This document shows, piece by piece, positions 1-11,982 of a DNA stretch of 64,000 nt. Position numbers and translations under genes: made by a program. Origin of the DNA: Branchiostoma belcheri (taxonomy: Eukaryota; Chordata; Leptocardii; Amphioxiformes; Branchiostomatidae); contig NW_017802491.1 of assembly GCF_001625305.1 (NCBI RefSeq), positions 3,628,120 to 3,692,119 of the forward strand. The letters run 5' to 3'. The notes beneath the pieces are model-generated. The model worked only from the letters and a program-made list of their open reading frames with translations. It was not told the origin of the DNA and did not search any database. Position 1 is the first letter of the stretch; every line of letters begins with the position of its first letter.

Positions 1-153
1 TTACCCAATCTTAGTTTAGGGAGGAGGTGTAATGGTGATGGTAAAATGAACAAGAAATACATTGTATAAGTTTGTATTAAAATTGACTGCTGTACAATAT
101 GAGAAAGAAGGATAAAGTGAAAAATTTGACCGTTTTTTTGCCCTCAAACACAG

Positions 154-2614
154 GTGCTTCAAGGGTTATGACGAAGATGATTGCAGCAGACCTGACTGCT
201 CCGGCCGGAACGACTGTTCAGGTCACGGCGTGTGTGTGGAGCCTCTGCTGTGTGAGTGTGACCAGGGGTACGGCGGCGTCAACTGTAGCGACTTCTCCTG
301 CCAGAAAAACAACTACTGCTCAGGTAAGAATATCTTCTTGGTTGGGGACGTCGACTTTGGACTACACACTTTTCTGGTATTTTTCCAGTGATGGCAATGA
401 GTAATATTGGTCTTGGTGATATTGGCCCGCTTCGTCTCAATTGATAAGGTTACATTTCATTGCTGTATTGAAACGTATGTGTCATCTATGTTCAGTTTCG
501 AGATCCTTCGATTCATGATAAACATATTATGTACTGTGATTTACTTGTGTTTCCTATGGCACAGAGAGTGTGATATTGGTCTTGCCAGTTGTCTTCTAAA
601 GCCTCAAAATCGGTTGTACGAGTTTCAGTGCCGTATTGAAACGTGACTTTATGTAACATTTATGTGCAGTTTGGAGATCTTGGAACGTGATGTGGTCTAC
701 TTAATGTTTCAGGGCACGGAGAGTGCACTGACTATGACGCCTGCACCTGTCACACGTCATGGTCGGGAGAGGCGTGTACCATCCCAGACTGCACTGCGGT
801 GAGCAACTGTTCCAGTCGGGGAACGTGTCTCGCACCCGACACCTGCGCCTGCTACCCTGGGTACGAGGGAGACGGATGTGAGACGGAAAGCCCGCCAAAT
901 ATCCACCGTCCCAACTTTACCCAAGACATCTACAGGATCCAAGTCGTGGAGAATACTCCCGTTGGAACGGTAGTGGCAACAGTGCGAGCAGCTGACAACG
1001 ACACCGGCATAAACGGCGAGGTGAAGTACAGGGCGGTTGAGCTCACCAACACTACAGCACTGACCTTGGTCCCCGGGACAGCAGACATTGCCACAACCAT
1101 GGAGCTAGACTTTGAAGCCATCGGAGACAGAGAGTTCGAGTTGATCGTTGAAGCCATAGACGGGGGCGCGCCGACACTAACCGGAACGGCTACGGTTGTC
1201 ATGACGGTTACAGACGACAATGACAACATCCCAGCGCTGAGCATAGCTGAAGAGTCCGAAGTACATGTTGTGTTGAGCGCTCCTATTGGCCACGAAGTCA
1301 TCACCATCAACGCAAGCGACCATGACGCGTCTGCATCGTTCTCTAACGTGACATTTAGTCTTGCGTCAGCGAATGATTTCTTCGTCATTGACGAAAGGAA
1401 AGGACGCATACAGGTACAACGTGCCTTGGAGATAGGCACGTATCCACTAGAGGTTGTGGCGAGTGATGGCGGATACCCAGCTAAATCGCGAAGAGCGACA
1501 GTTCGAGCCGTTGTTACACAGATAAGCGCCAACACTCCTCCTGTCTGCCTGTCACAAGACGGCCCCGCACATCTCTATGCAGGCTTCAGCAAACCCGGCG
1601 ACGTCATTACGACTGTGTCAGCACTGGACCGCGACACTGGAACAGCTGGCCATCTCCAGTACAGCATCAGTGATAGGAAGGGTAACCTGTCAAGTGAGTT
1701 TCAGGTGAATCCTAGCACAGGTGACATCTACTTGACAACCTCACTGAACGATTCTCCCATCAACATGTCCTTCGTGTCACTGACCGTGCGAGCTGCGGAC
1801 CTTGGCTCACCGCCATTGGACTGCGACCTCCGGGTGAACGTTGTCATCACGAACGATCCATCGCCTCCAGTCAACGTCACGTTCCCGCCGGAATGGTTCC
1901 CCACAGAGACGACAATCGTTCCCCACACAGGCAGTCTGCTTACAACAACCCTCCAAGGTCTGAATACATCCGTCCAAGGTCTTAATGAAACAGCCCATGA
2001 CCAGATCGGCACTACCGTTGAGACAAATGGAGAAGTAACTGCACCTACCACAATCGGTAAGCTTATTTATACATAATTATGTCACACGACTTTACTTCAT
2101 AATTGACAAGAGTACTCATGCCTTTGTAAGCCTACTTAGTGTTATTTGTGCTTTTAAGATTTTCTTGTATGTATCATAGACAACCTGTTTGTTACAGACA
2201 CCAATGATTGAATTCTGAGTTAATTTACGCATACTGTTTCTTCGTGTGCTGATTGTCTAAACGCCTTTTTCGTCAACAGGAGCTTTATGTCCCACAGTTG
2301 CGACATTGTATTTTGTCATGTTCTATAAATAACCAAGCGAATCTACGTTTGTAGGAGCAATACCAGCCCAGCTGAGCTGGTACCAGCGGCCGGAGTACAT
2401 CGGCGCCATAGCGGGAGGTGTCGCGGGTGTGGCACTTCTGACGGCTGTTCTCGTCTACGTCATCAAGCGTAGGAAGACTAAAGTCGTACCGGAGGAGGAA
2501 GAAGAACCCCGGGCGGAAACACCAGATCTTGAGGAACGCCGGAATCCGCCCCAAGCTTGGGTTTACAGGAACCGTGTTTTCCGGTCTTATCCTGCCGAGC
2601 CAGTCTTGACATGA
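154..2614 (+). CDS. EGF-cadherin single-pass membrane protein, 3' part
   Basis: Exons 154-323, 713-2056 and 2355-2614 join in phase with GT/AG borders; stop TGA at 2612-2614. The 5' part lies outside the window. The protein starts with about three cysteine-rich EGF-like modules (many C-x-C and G-x-C spacings). Three cadherin-type repeats follow: the first keeps ADNDTG and DDNDN calcium motifs, the second is weaker (ASDHD, ASDGG), and the third has ALDRDTG and AADLGSP. Next come a Thr-rich stalk with several N-x-S/T sites, one membrane segment (AIAGGVAGVALLTAVLVYVI), a basic stop-transfer stretch (KRRKTK) and an acidic tail of about 45 residues. The tail shows no obvious catenin-binding region. 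By family knowledge this is a cell-surface adhesion or recognition protein; ligand and exact orthologue are unknown. EGF modules lying N-terminal to cadherin repeats is unusual. Confidence 0.8.
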
Positions 2615-2877
2615 TCAAGTGTTTGTTAGTGTCAAGTGTGATAATTAGAAGTCAAGGTTTTTTTTGCTTCATCAGTTTTGCCTTTGCTTGAAGTGTGTGT
2701 TCAGTGAAACGTATTTTATTACAATTATTATAATCAAATTGAATTTTATTACACTTTATCCTCTTCGTATCAATTCCTTTATATCATATGCGTGATCATT
2801 CGGTATACTTCATATGTGGATTTTTAGTGAAAAAGGACCTCAATACTAGTATTAGTTTATCTAAAAGGTAAATTAAT

Positions 2878-3088
2878 GCAGATAAAATGTAATCATTAAC
2901 AGTTACAATTTGTTAAAGTGTGTGGATCATTCTAAATATTACGTTATATGTTAAACGTCACATTACTAGCAAAGCTAAATGTAACTGAATGCAGATAGAA
3001 GTATAAGCATTGATAGTTACAATTTGTTTAAGTGTGTGGATCATTCAAATATAACATATTACATTCTATTCCTCATTATTAGCAAAGC
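2878..3088 (+). repeat. Tandem duplication, two ~98-bp copies
   Basis: Copies at 2878-2975 and 2991-3088 both begin GCAGATA and end AGCAAAGC. They share a core around ACAATTTGTT and GTGTGTGGATCATTC. The pair lies in the 3' UTR or just downstream of the EGF-cadherin gene. No coding potential was seen. Confidence 0.7.
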
Positions 3089-3211
3089 GGATGAATCATA
3101 GTAATGTGAAATGCGAAAGATCGGTTATTTTCTGTATTTGTGTTAAGATAATATAACATTGATTATATTCTTGAATTGCTTTTATATTATGTTGGTGTGG
3201 AAGTGTGCAGC

Positions 3212-3217
3212 AATAAA
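3212..3217 (+). terminator. Possible poly(A) signal AATAAA
   Basis: AATAAA lies about 600 bp after the EGF-cadherin stop codon. It is the first perfect hexamer I noticed on this strand, so it may end that transcript. Cleavage is not shown. Confidence 0.35.
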
Positions 3218-3870
3218 AAAGTCTACCGACGATTTCTTGTTCGCCTTCTATCTCTGATATGAAAGTGTGCGGAGAACAGCACAAGAGACACATGTGTTAG
3301 CTAGTATGTAGCTTGAAGGTAGCACCAAGGATTAATCTATATATTTGTATGGGCCTTGTATGTGGATGGATACTAACCAGTACCAAGCGCAGATTGTCTG
3401 TTTGCATGTGGAAGAGCGATCAGCACCAAGGACGGGTACCGTGTTAGAGGGTATAACGTACAGTAACGTGTCCTGTAAGTGGAGCTAAGCGCGACCGATG
3501 TGTGTATGTAACGTAAGGTTAAATTTAGCATCAAAAACAGAGAAGAGGTAGGTAACGCTACATGACTATGTGAAGTGAGAGTTGTGGGGCAAACTTTCAA
3601 ACATAAACTGTGAACTGAGTTCTTACGGCGACTTTCTGATGCTGACGAATATCGCACACCCACCCACATGCAGACAATAATTTGCTGAGATACGTATCAT
3701 GCGTATACAGCAATGTTATGAACATACTTGAAAACCGTAGATGTGCCTATCCCTGAACCTTTTGCGGAGTAATACGACCCGGTGGTGACACTGTTTCAGG
3801 GACAGGTAAATATTGTCCCAGGACAAATGTAGTGGGTCCGCAGGGGAGGCACAAAGTCTTCATCACAAAT
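3218..3870. other. Intergenic, upstream of CPPED1
   Basis: No convincing ORF or named repeat was seen. It should hold the CPPED1 promoter and 5' UTR, but no TATA box or clear start site is visible. Confidence 0.4.
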
Positions 3871-6262
3871 ATGGCGTCTTCCGGAGATCCCGAATTCGTG
3901 AAGAAGGCTAAAAACCACCAGTTTGAAGGTTTCACCAAAGGTACGCCTGGAGCTGTACTGTTACACGTCTTGTGAAAAGATTGTTTACCGTTAGATATCT
4001 CCTTTTAATATTATACTCATCCGAAACGGCAATAATACGCCCCTCTATCTGATATGGGGAGGGAGGGGGGGGCGGATTTGGATCAAGTCGCGCACGTATA
4101 ATAATTTGATCGATAACGACAACGTATGTGCAATATCTTGGAACGCTATCTACCAAGCAGTTACCTCAACTGGTGCGTGCCTGTAATATACTTCGGTAGC
4201 TACGTCGATAATTAAGATTCTTAGTTTAGATATCAAAGCTTGGATATAACATGCAAGGCGGACAGAAAAGGTTCGTTGTAATGTAAAGGCTGATAACGTA
4301 AGAAAGATATGACATCAGATGATACCATACAATAACATAACTGTGTGTGACGTTCGTTTTGCTGACATTTTGATATGTGGAGACATTTTTATAGTAGGTT
4401 GTTTATAGCACTGCAGAATTTATTTGTAGCTGATATTTTTTTGTTGTAGGCTGAAAATATATGTAATATTCAACTTGATATAACATTATAAGGTGGGCTT
4501 GATTTGATTAATACATATAACATTACATGGCAATCTGTTTATGTAGAGCATTAATCGGTCAAACATAAGCTGTCTGTTGTAAGTACGTTCTTCACTTGAT
4601 CATATGCACTTGTTGCTACACAATAGCAACAGTTTGAACACCTGTTTATCTGGATATGAGTTTTACATTGTCCTGAGAGGTCATAAGGCCTATAGAATGC
4701 CACAATCAACATATTCAATATTCCAGACATTTGGGGACCATAAATGGCACAGCCTGAGATAAGATTACAATTATGTTTATTCCTGGTGTTTTTCCTCCCC
4801 CCAGAGTTGGAGGGAGAGTGGCAGGGCCCGTTTGTGTTCATCCAGGCAGCTGACACTCAGTATGGCATGATCAATGACTGGGAGGGGAGGGGTGATGGGA
4901 ATGAGTGGGAGGAGGAGATGTCCCTCACCAAGAAGGCCATCCAGGCAGCCAACACCATGGAGCCACGCCCTAAGTTCTTCATAGTGTGCGGGGATCTCGT
5001 GCATGCCTGGCCAGGTAAAGGAAATAAGATAGAACTGCATGCATGCATATAACATTACAGGACTGGTATATGGATTATGTAAGGCAGTGCCTGCATTGCA
5101 CAAAAAGGCACGAAAGGTTTGAAAGGTTATCATAACTGGAAAAAAAAAAGTTTGAAAGTAATTTGAACACTTTTGTTTTAGTATTGCAACTAGTCTGTGT
5201 GACGTTAAAACTGTATCAAGACTTATTAATTAGCATACTTCATGTGACGTTAGATAAGTTTTCTTGATTAAATTTTCATTGAGAAATTTCATACGTTTTT
5301 CTTAATAAAATTGCAGTAAATCATATTTTGCGGCAATTCCATAGGTGGAAAATATCGCGAGGAACAAGAGCGGGACCTAAAGGCAACCTTCACAGACCTG
5401 AGATCAGACATCCCGCTGGTGTGTGTGTGTGGGAACCACGACGTGGGGAACAGTCCCACACAGGAGTCCATCCTCAAGTACCGCGACAGCTGGGGCGACG
5501 ACTACTTCAGCTTCTGGGTGGGTGGGGTCAAGTTTCTCGTCATCAACTCCTCCTACTTCCCGTCTAACTACTCGGACCCCTCCGTGGTCGGGGAACTGAA
5601 AAAGGAGCACGACGATTGGTTGGATACAGAGTTGGAGGAGGCCAAGAGTTCCGACTGTCAGCATCTGGTGATCTTCCAGCACATTCCCTGGTTTCTGAAG
5701 TCTGTGGACGAGGACAACGAGTACTTCAACATCGATCGGGATGTTCGGAAGACAATGTTGGCAAAGTTTAAGGAAGCAGGTAAGTGTGTAAATACCAGTG
5801 GAAACATATCTTCCACTGGTCATGACCGAGAAGGCTGACACTATATATGTACAGTACTTACAGGTTCATTGTACCAGGGAAATTCCCCTAACTCTTTTTG
5901 ACAAGCACAATGAAGAGTGGACGTCCTATCCTAAGGACGGCGACCCTTTGGGACAACATCTGGGATTCAAACTCCTAACCTCTCAATCCAGAGGCAGGGT
6001 TGCTGACCACTGTTCATGTCTATGAAACTTGTATTTCAAATATGATGTTCTCTGTTTTCCAGGTGTTAGAACCATCTTCTGTGGGCACTATCATCGCAAC
6101 GCAGGAGCGTTCTATGATAACATGGAACATGTCATCACGTCTGCCGTTGGCTGCCAGCTGGGGAAGGACAAGTCCGGGCTACGGGTGGTAAAAGTGACGG
6201 AGGACGCCGTGGCGCATCAGTACTACGACATGGACAGCATTCCGCAGAAGGTCGACTTCTGA
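3871..6262 (+). CDS. CPPED1: CPPED1, calcineurin-like metallophosphatase
   Basis: Four coding exons, 3871-3940, 4805-5014, 5345-5779 and 6063-6262, give a 304-residue protein (human about 314). All introns are phase 1 with GT/AG ends. Metal-binding motifs of the calcineurin-like phosphoesterase fold are intact: D40 in AADTQYG, GD at 86-87 (CGDLVHA), GNHD at 123-126, the histidine of FQHIPW near 205, and GHYH at 246-249. WGDDYFSFWVGG and AVGCQLG are near-identical to human CPPED1 as I recall it. CPPED1 is a cytosolic Ser/Thr protein phosphatase reported to dephosphorylate AKT. The start is the ATG of the first exon, giving a short N-terminus (MASSGDPEF) before the conserved EGEWQGPF block. It converges with SNX29 downstream. 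Confidence 0.95.
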
Positions 6263-6265
6263 AAG

Positions 6266-6479
6266 GTACTGTAATTCCTGATTTGTTCACTGTACTGATA
6301 AGTTCACTGTTTTCACTGTTGCTTCTGTACAGTGAACTTATCATTACAGTTAACAAATAATTCCTGGACTTTCTTTTTTCTGCACCTGTCACCACCGTGA
6401 ACATATAGTTCCGTGAACATGTCCATTTTTCTCAGACCGTGAAATTTTGCTACCGTGAACATAAAGTGAATTACAGTAC
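6266..6479 (+). mobile_element. MITE copy A, TACTGTAATTC terminal inverted repeats
   Basis: The element opens GTACTGTAATTC (6266-6277) and closes GAATTACAGTAC (6468-6479), a perfect 12-bp inverted repeat. TA at each end is compatible with a Tc1/mariner-type TA target duplication. It is about 214 bp with no ORF. It begins 3 bp after the CPPED1 stop, so it probably forms the start of that gene's 3' UTR. Internal blocks rich in GTGAAC recur in copies B and C. Confidence 0.8.
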
Positions 6480-9400
6480 TCTAGTACACACCTGCAAAAG
6501 TACACATTGTGCAAATATGTCAGATGTATGGTGACAGGAGGTACATGTAATGAAGGCTATTGTGATGTGGAAACATTAAATCACTGAAAGTTGCACTGAC
6601 AAGAAATGAAGAGTTGAGCCCAGATGTAGAAGAAATAAGAAAGTTATGTTTAAGTGGCTGTCAGGTGAAGGAATGCCTTTCTTGATATCGTGAGACTTGT
6701 GGTGTTATCAATGTGGCTTCTCTGTGATACATTGTCACTAGTACTATATAGTTATGTTGTCTGGTGGGTGCTTTAAAATGGTAAGTCTTTGAAACCCATT
6801 CAATCATCAGAGCAAATGTACATGTGTCTTGCCATGTCTTCATTGGAAAGTAGTCAGATGAACTTAAAAACACCTCATATTTTATTTATAATGGTGATAT
6901 CGTAAAAAAACTTCTCAAACCACTTGAACACAAGAGAAAAGTTACTCTGTTACCTGAGGGCCACTTGACTCATTCATGCTTAATATGGATAAAAGTTCCA
7001 TGTATAAAGGTGTCTACATTGTGTAAGCCCAGTGCATTGTTTGAACTGTTTTGGTTTCTCTGCTTTTGGAGGTGCCATTTTCCATATTGAGCTTGAATGA
7101 CACTCAACAGGGTATTAAAGAACAGTGGTCAATTGTCCAATTGCAAACTGTACATGGAACAGTTGACAGTATATTTCTATGGGAATCCATGAAATGTTGT
7201 CTAATATCATATTTACATATCACGGATGCAGAGATGTGTGGTAATGCAACTACTACATGTAGTGTTCTGGCTATCGGTAATTGATGAATATAAGGCCACT
7301 TGAACAAATAATGTTTGTCATGTGCTTTGAAGTCAATTAACTCAGTAACTGTTGATATGTACCAGTATTTAGTGTACAAGTACGTACATGCTCTTGAGTT
7401 TATGAACAAAACAGTATATGTAAAGATGTAGAGAACAGAAAAAGTATCTTTATGTTTTACAATGATATATGATGTATAATTATATTATTTTCAAATTTTG
7501 ATGTGCGAACATATTATTCCAAGATGGCTGGTTTATTGTGTATTTTCTGAAATGCCAGAGATGTGTTCAATTTTTATGTTAAAATTATTTTGATTATGGC
7601 ACGTAATATGAAGATGTGTTTTAACAAAAGATAATAATTATATTTTCTGACAAACATATCAATAACTACTGTAGGTTATTCAAATTATCACTGCATTAAG
7701 TAACTCTTCTCAGATGTCATCTGTAGCATACATGCGATTGCCATGACGTCACAGCCAGCAAGTGGTAGGCAAAAAGTGGGTGACGGTTGGCTGATTTGCC
7801 TACCAATAATTTGCATGTTAACAAAAACTGCAATTGCTCATATTGGTCTGAAGAGGAACTGGCTTGTAGACTCTTGCGGCAACCTTATTTTGCAATTACA
7901 TGTACCTACTGACTTATACAGGCTTCTGTCACTTGCATTATGGCAGGTTTAACAAATTACATATTTCTGTTAAACTTGCCAGCATGCCAATGCTTTTAAA
8001 TAACTCACTTTCCCACCAAATAATTAGTGGATATTCAAAGTAATGAAAGGTATGGGACCAGGCCTGATATTTGATATGTCAGAGCTGATTATATTGACCC
8101 TACCCTTGGTATATGCAAATTACTTAGAACATTTACAGTAACTTCTATTGTATTGGCTATCCCTGCTATAGCTGACTTATGTTCTGTGATTGACAGTTGG
8201 TTCATGTCTGGCCCACTGCAGGGACCTACAATATTTCTCTGTTATGATATATGTTATGCCAAATGCAGTTATACTGGCTATAAAGACACAGATATGCACA
8301 CAATTGTGTTCACAATTTTATGCCGATGTATTGCTCAATGTAGCTCAATTGTCAACAATTGTAGAGTAAAATGTTACTGTCTGTACTGGTTTGGTTTTGT
8401 AGGTTTAGGTGATGTCAAGAATAAGAGCTCGAACCTTTTCCAAGATTGTTGTCACTCCCATGTACAACTGATGTTGTGTTTGCCAACACAGTTCCAACTC
8501 CGGTATGATGATGTACATGGGCATTACTGTATAGCTGTAAACACTTCATCAGGACATGTTGTTATGGATGTAATGATGAGTACAATGTGTTTGGATACAT
8601 GTGTGAAAAAATTCAAAGCTTTGTCTACATACCTTGATATGTAGTGCAAATTTCTCCATGTTTATAGAGTCCACTGTTACTTGATGTTAATATAAGTAAT
8701 AATTGGTAAATGTCTATAGCAAATATATAAAAGTACTAGTAAACAACAAATGATAATTATTAGTTGAAGTAGAAAAAGACAAGCACAGAAAAATAAGACA
8801 CAAGTTTGGATAATTTTCCAAACGGAGTACCACCTTCAGTTTGACATATTTCTGTTTGTTTGTTTGTTTGTTTGTTACACTTCTCAAAACTCAGGTAAAG
8901 GTTCAGGTCAAAGGTCAGGAGTTAATTAGTTTTTGCAGCTACAAAATACCTCTACAGTACAGGAGTACGTTTACATTGAACATACTGAACGAACAAAGTT
9001 TTAAATGTAAGTATGGCACATAGTATCAGTTCGGCTAAATGTGTGCGCTTTCTTTTATGTTTGTGTTAAATTCCATTGTGCATGTCGAATGCACATTGTT
9101 TTCATTTAATTCATATACATGATCGTTCCTAGAACCTTCAATGGAAAACTAATATTATGTTAATTGTGATTATGTCATTTACACAGACTTTGTGACTAAA
9201 TATATGCAAGACAAATTCCATTCTTCATAGCCAAGTGAGTAAGGTGGACAATGGAAAACTGTAAAATGAAAATTGAAAGATTTTATTTATGCAAATTTGT
9301 TACCTACAGTATAGGAAGACCAACTGTTACAACACTGTGTGTAACAATGTCCACAATGGACACTGCACTGGCAAGTTACATGACGAATACATGCAAGTTT

Positions 9401-11097
9401 GGTATAATGTTATGTCAACTTTGTCAGTATTATAATATGCAACCATTCATGTTACAGTAAGGCAAGCAATGGTCAGCCATGTAAGGATCATTGTAATCAA
9501 GTAAGGAATTGCAACATTTTGTTTTGGTAAGAACCCGGCAAATATTACCATCAAATCAGGAAAAGTCAATGCTCTACATCTTACCTAGATATACATGAAA
9601 AAATATTGCTGTTTAAATGTGCCACAAACTATTATATAATATACTTGTCAGTTGACTAAGCTAATGTTGTGGTTGGCATCGATAAATAGCAAATTGTATT
9701 TGTTCCTGTGATACAACTCTACATGTAAATGTGCAAGCAGCATGTCCTGAGCATTGTTGCATTTCCTATGGCAATTATTATTACTGAACAAATGTAATAA
9801 CCCTATTCTCCCATTTTTGTTGGGTCTGTTTGAGATGCAGGTTATTTAACTGTGGTTCATCATCATCATCATCGGTCGACCATATTGGTCGGGGTTATAT
9901 TTTACAACAAATAGCATAAACAAACTGGCAGTCCAGTATGCTATTAAATTAACGCTTTTTCATTATCGTTTATAAACGAAAGTTTATCATCAGTCGGAAT
10001 ATTGGGGAGCATTGAAATTATCTAGCTAAATACATTATTCATTATACATATGAAATCATTGTATTCTCGACCAAAAGGAAGTCTTTTCCCACAATTTTCT
10101 ACATTTGTCACGTCATTGGGTCCTTTTTTTCCACAACTTCATCTTTCTTGTTTCTTTGCAATTATGTGGCTTTTGTATAACTTTGTTGAGCTGTGCTCAT
10201 TTGTTACCCTAAGGCTTACAAAGGACATTATACATCTAATGTTCTTGCCCTTACCAAGTTTCTTATACAATGTGACATCAATTTAGAGATGTCATGAAAC
10301 ACTGAAGCCTTCCAAAAATTAGTAATTCCAGAGTAAAAGAAAAACTTTAAGAACCTAAATCTTGGCTAAAACCTACATGTAAAACTCTTTGGTGCTTTAC
10401 ATTGTACCTTGAGAAGACCAAAGTGTCCGACTTGTTGTCAGCAAGCACACTGGTACACCGGCCAGTGCCTGCACTTTCAAACAAAAACTTGTACAATCAC
10501 GACAACAATTAACTAGGTACAGATGCTAGAATTCTATCTATCATTAGAAGTGCAACATTGAATCAAAGACACAATTTTAGAAGTATCTTTTGGTACGTCT
10601 ACCAATCTTTACATATTGGTATTTTGCTATACTAAGTTCACTCAACTCATACATGTACATGTATATGTATATGTACAAGCAGCATGTCCTGAGTCATTTT
10701 TGCATTTCATATGGCAATGATTATTACTGAACAAATGTAGTAGTCCCATTTTTGTTGGCTTCGAGCTGCAGTATTATATTATATTATAGTACGTAAGTAT
10801 AACATTCCTAACAAAGGTAAATGATTTGGGCATTATTATCAATTTTTCTTAAACAAAGTCTCCTTATAGTTCCCCCTTCTATTGCTGTAAATGTTTACTT
10901 ATTGTAACAATACAATATTGGCAATGCATATTGGATGAATGATTGAATTATAGTCAAAAGTAAATGACAGCCACAGGCTGAATTTCATATGACTGAATTA
11001 TGACATCTGGATGTCACTGAGTAGAATCTGTCAGCAAGCCCTGAATAACAGGTGCCATCAAGGCAGCTGGCAGGAAAAGACAACCTGTGTTCCTAAA
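6480..11097. other. CPPED1 3' UTR and AT-rich intergenic DNA
   Basis: AT-rich DNA between convergent genes. It holds simple repeats, TTTG at 8853-8876 and CAT near 9857-9872, plus the duplicated block listed separately. Short ORFs here (the longest 163 codons at 8153-8644) have cysteine-rich, unpatterned composition and look accidental. No gene is supported. Confidence 0.6.
9721..10771 (+). repeat. Direct repeat pair, ~110 bp copies
   Basis: 9721-9840 and 10665-10771 share blocks such as CAAGCAGCATGTCCTGAG, TTATTACTGAACAAATGTA and CCATTTTTGTTGG in the same order and orientation. This indicates a dispersed or duplicated element. The family is not recognised and no terminal inverted repeats are visible. 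Confidence 0.65.
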
Positions 11098-11307
11098 GTA
11101 CTGTGATTCATGATTTTTCATGGTACTTTTATGCTCAAGGTTTTCAGTACCGCAAACTTATCATTACAAACAATATTTTGCTGACAAATATTTTTCTGAC
11201 TTGCTTTCTTTCTGCTGCCACCATGAACATATAGTTCTGCAAATATTTCCTTTTTTCTCTGACAGCGAACTTTTGCTACCACAAACATTTTTAAGTGAAT
11301 TACAGTA
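11098..11307 (+). mobile_element. MITE copy B, same family as 6266-6479
   Basis: It starts GTACTGTGATTC and ends GTGAATTACAGTA. The middle matches copy A in order (TTATCATTACA, TTTCTGC, CACCATGAACATATAGTTC, TTTTTCTCTGACAG). It is more diverged than copy A. It lies between the convergent CPPED1 and SNX29 genes. Confidence 0.75.
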
Positions 11308-11435
11308 TGGTAAAACTGACAGACGGATATGATACATGTACATGCATTACTAAGTTATAATTGGTTTTCCAGGACTTAACAATCTGAACACAGACAAAGC
11401 CTGAGTAAATCACAGCCCCATGTAGGATTGATGGC

Positions 11436-11464
11436 GTTGTTGTTGTTGTTGTTGTTGTTGTGTT
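11436..11464 (+). repeat. (TTG)n microsatellite
   Basis: About nine uninterrupted TTG units downstream of SNX29. Confidence 0.85.
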
Positions 11465-11982
11465 GGTGCTTCTTGTTTGCTCTTCCTACGACCAAATGGA
11501 CCTGACCGGGATGGCTTTGTAGTTATAGGTGGGTACGGGTCACTGTGGGTGGACAAGTGGACAATAAATAAGAAGCATGACAATATATATAATTTGAAAC
11601 AAATAAATGTACACTCTCTTTTCAGACTGAAGTCACAAGTGGCTATTCATTCACATGTAATTAGATTTGTCCTATCAAAGTTTGATGTCCCAATGCAGCA
11701 CAGTTTGCCATATCTCACTCACTTTTGACACCAAGCAATGTACATTTTGTAACAGCAGGGAATGGGAAAATACATGTTCATTAGTGTAAGTCTGACTCTG
11801 ACTCTCAGGGATCGAACACACACAGCTCACAATCCAACACACAAACCACTGGGCCAAAAGGTCGGAGACCCTTGGGCTGGTCGGTTGGTGCTTACATGAT
11901 GTGAACTTCAATGAAAAGCAGCTTGCAGGCCGATTTGAGCTACTCGTGAATAAAGAATGGTTCAAACAAACACATGTGTAAC

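Noticed and set aside
8153-8644. 163-codon plus-strand ORF
   Set aside because: No start context, no splice sites, odd Cys/Tyr-rich composition, AT-rich DNA and no recognisable domain. Expected by chance in about 4.6 kb of such sequence.
11675-11980. 103-codon ORF reading on from the SNX29 donor
   Set aside because: It starts in another frame directly after the last exon and does not resemble the human SNX29 tail.
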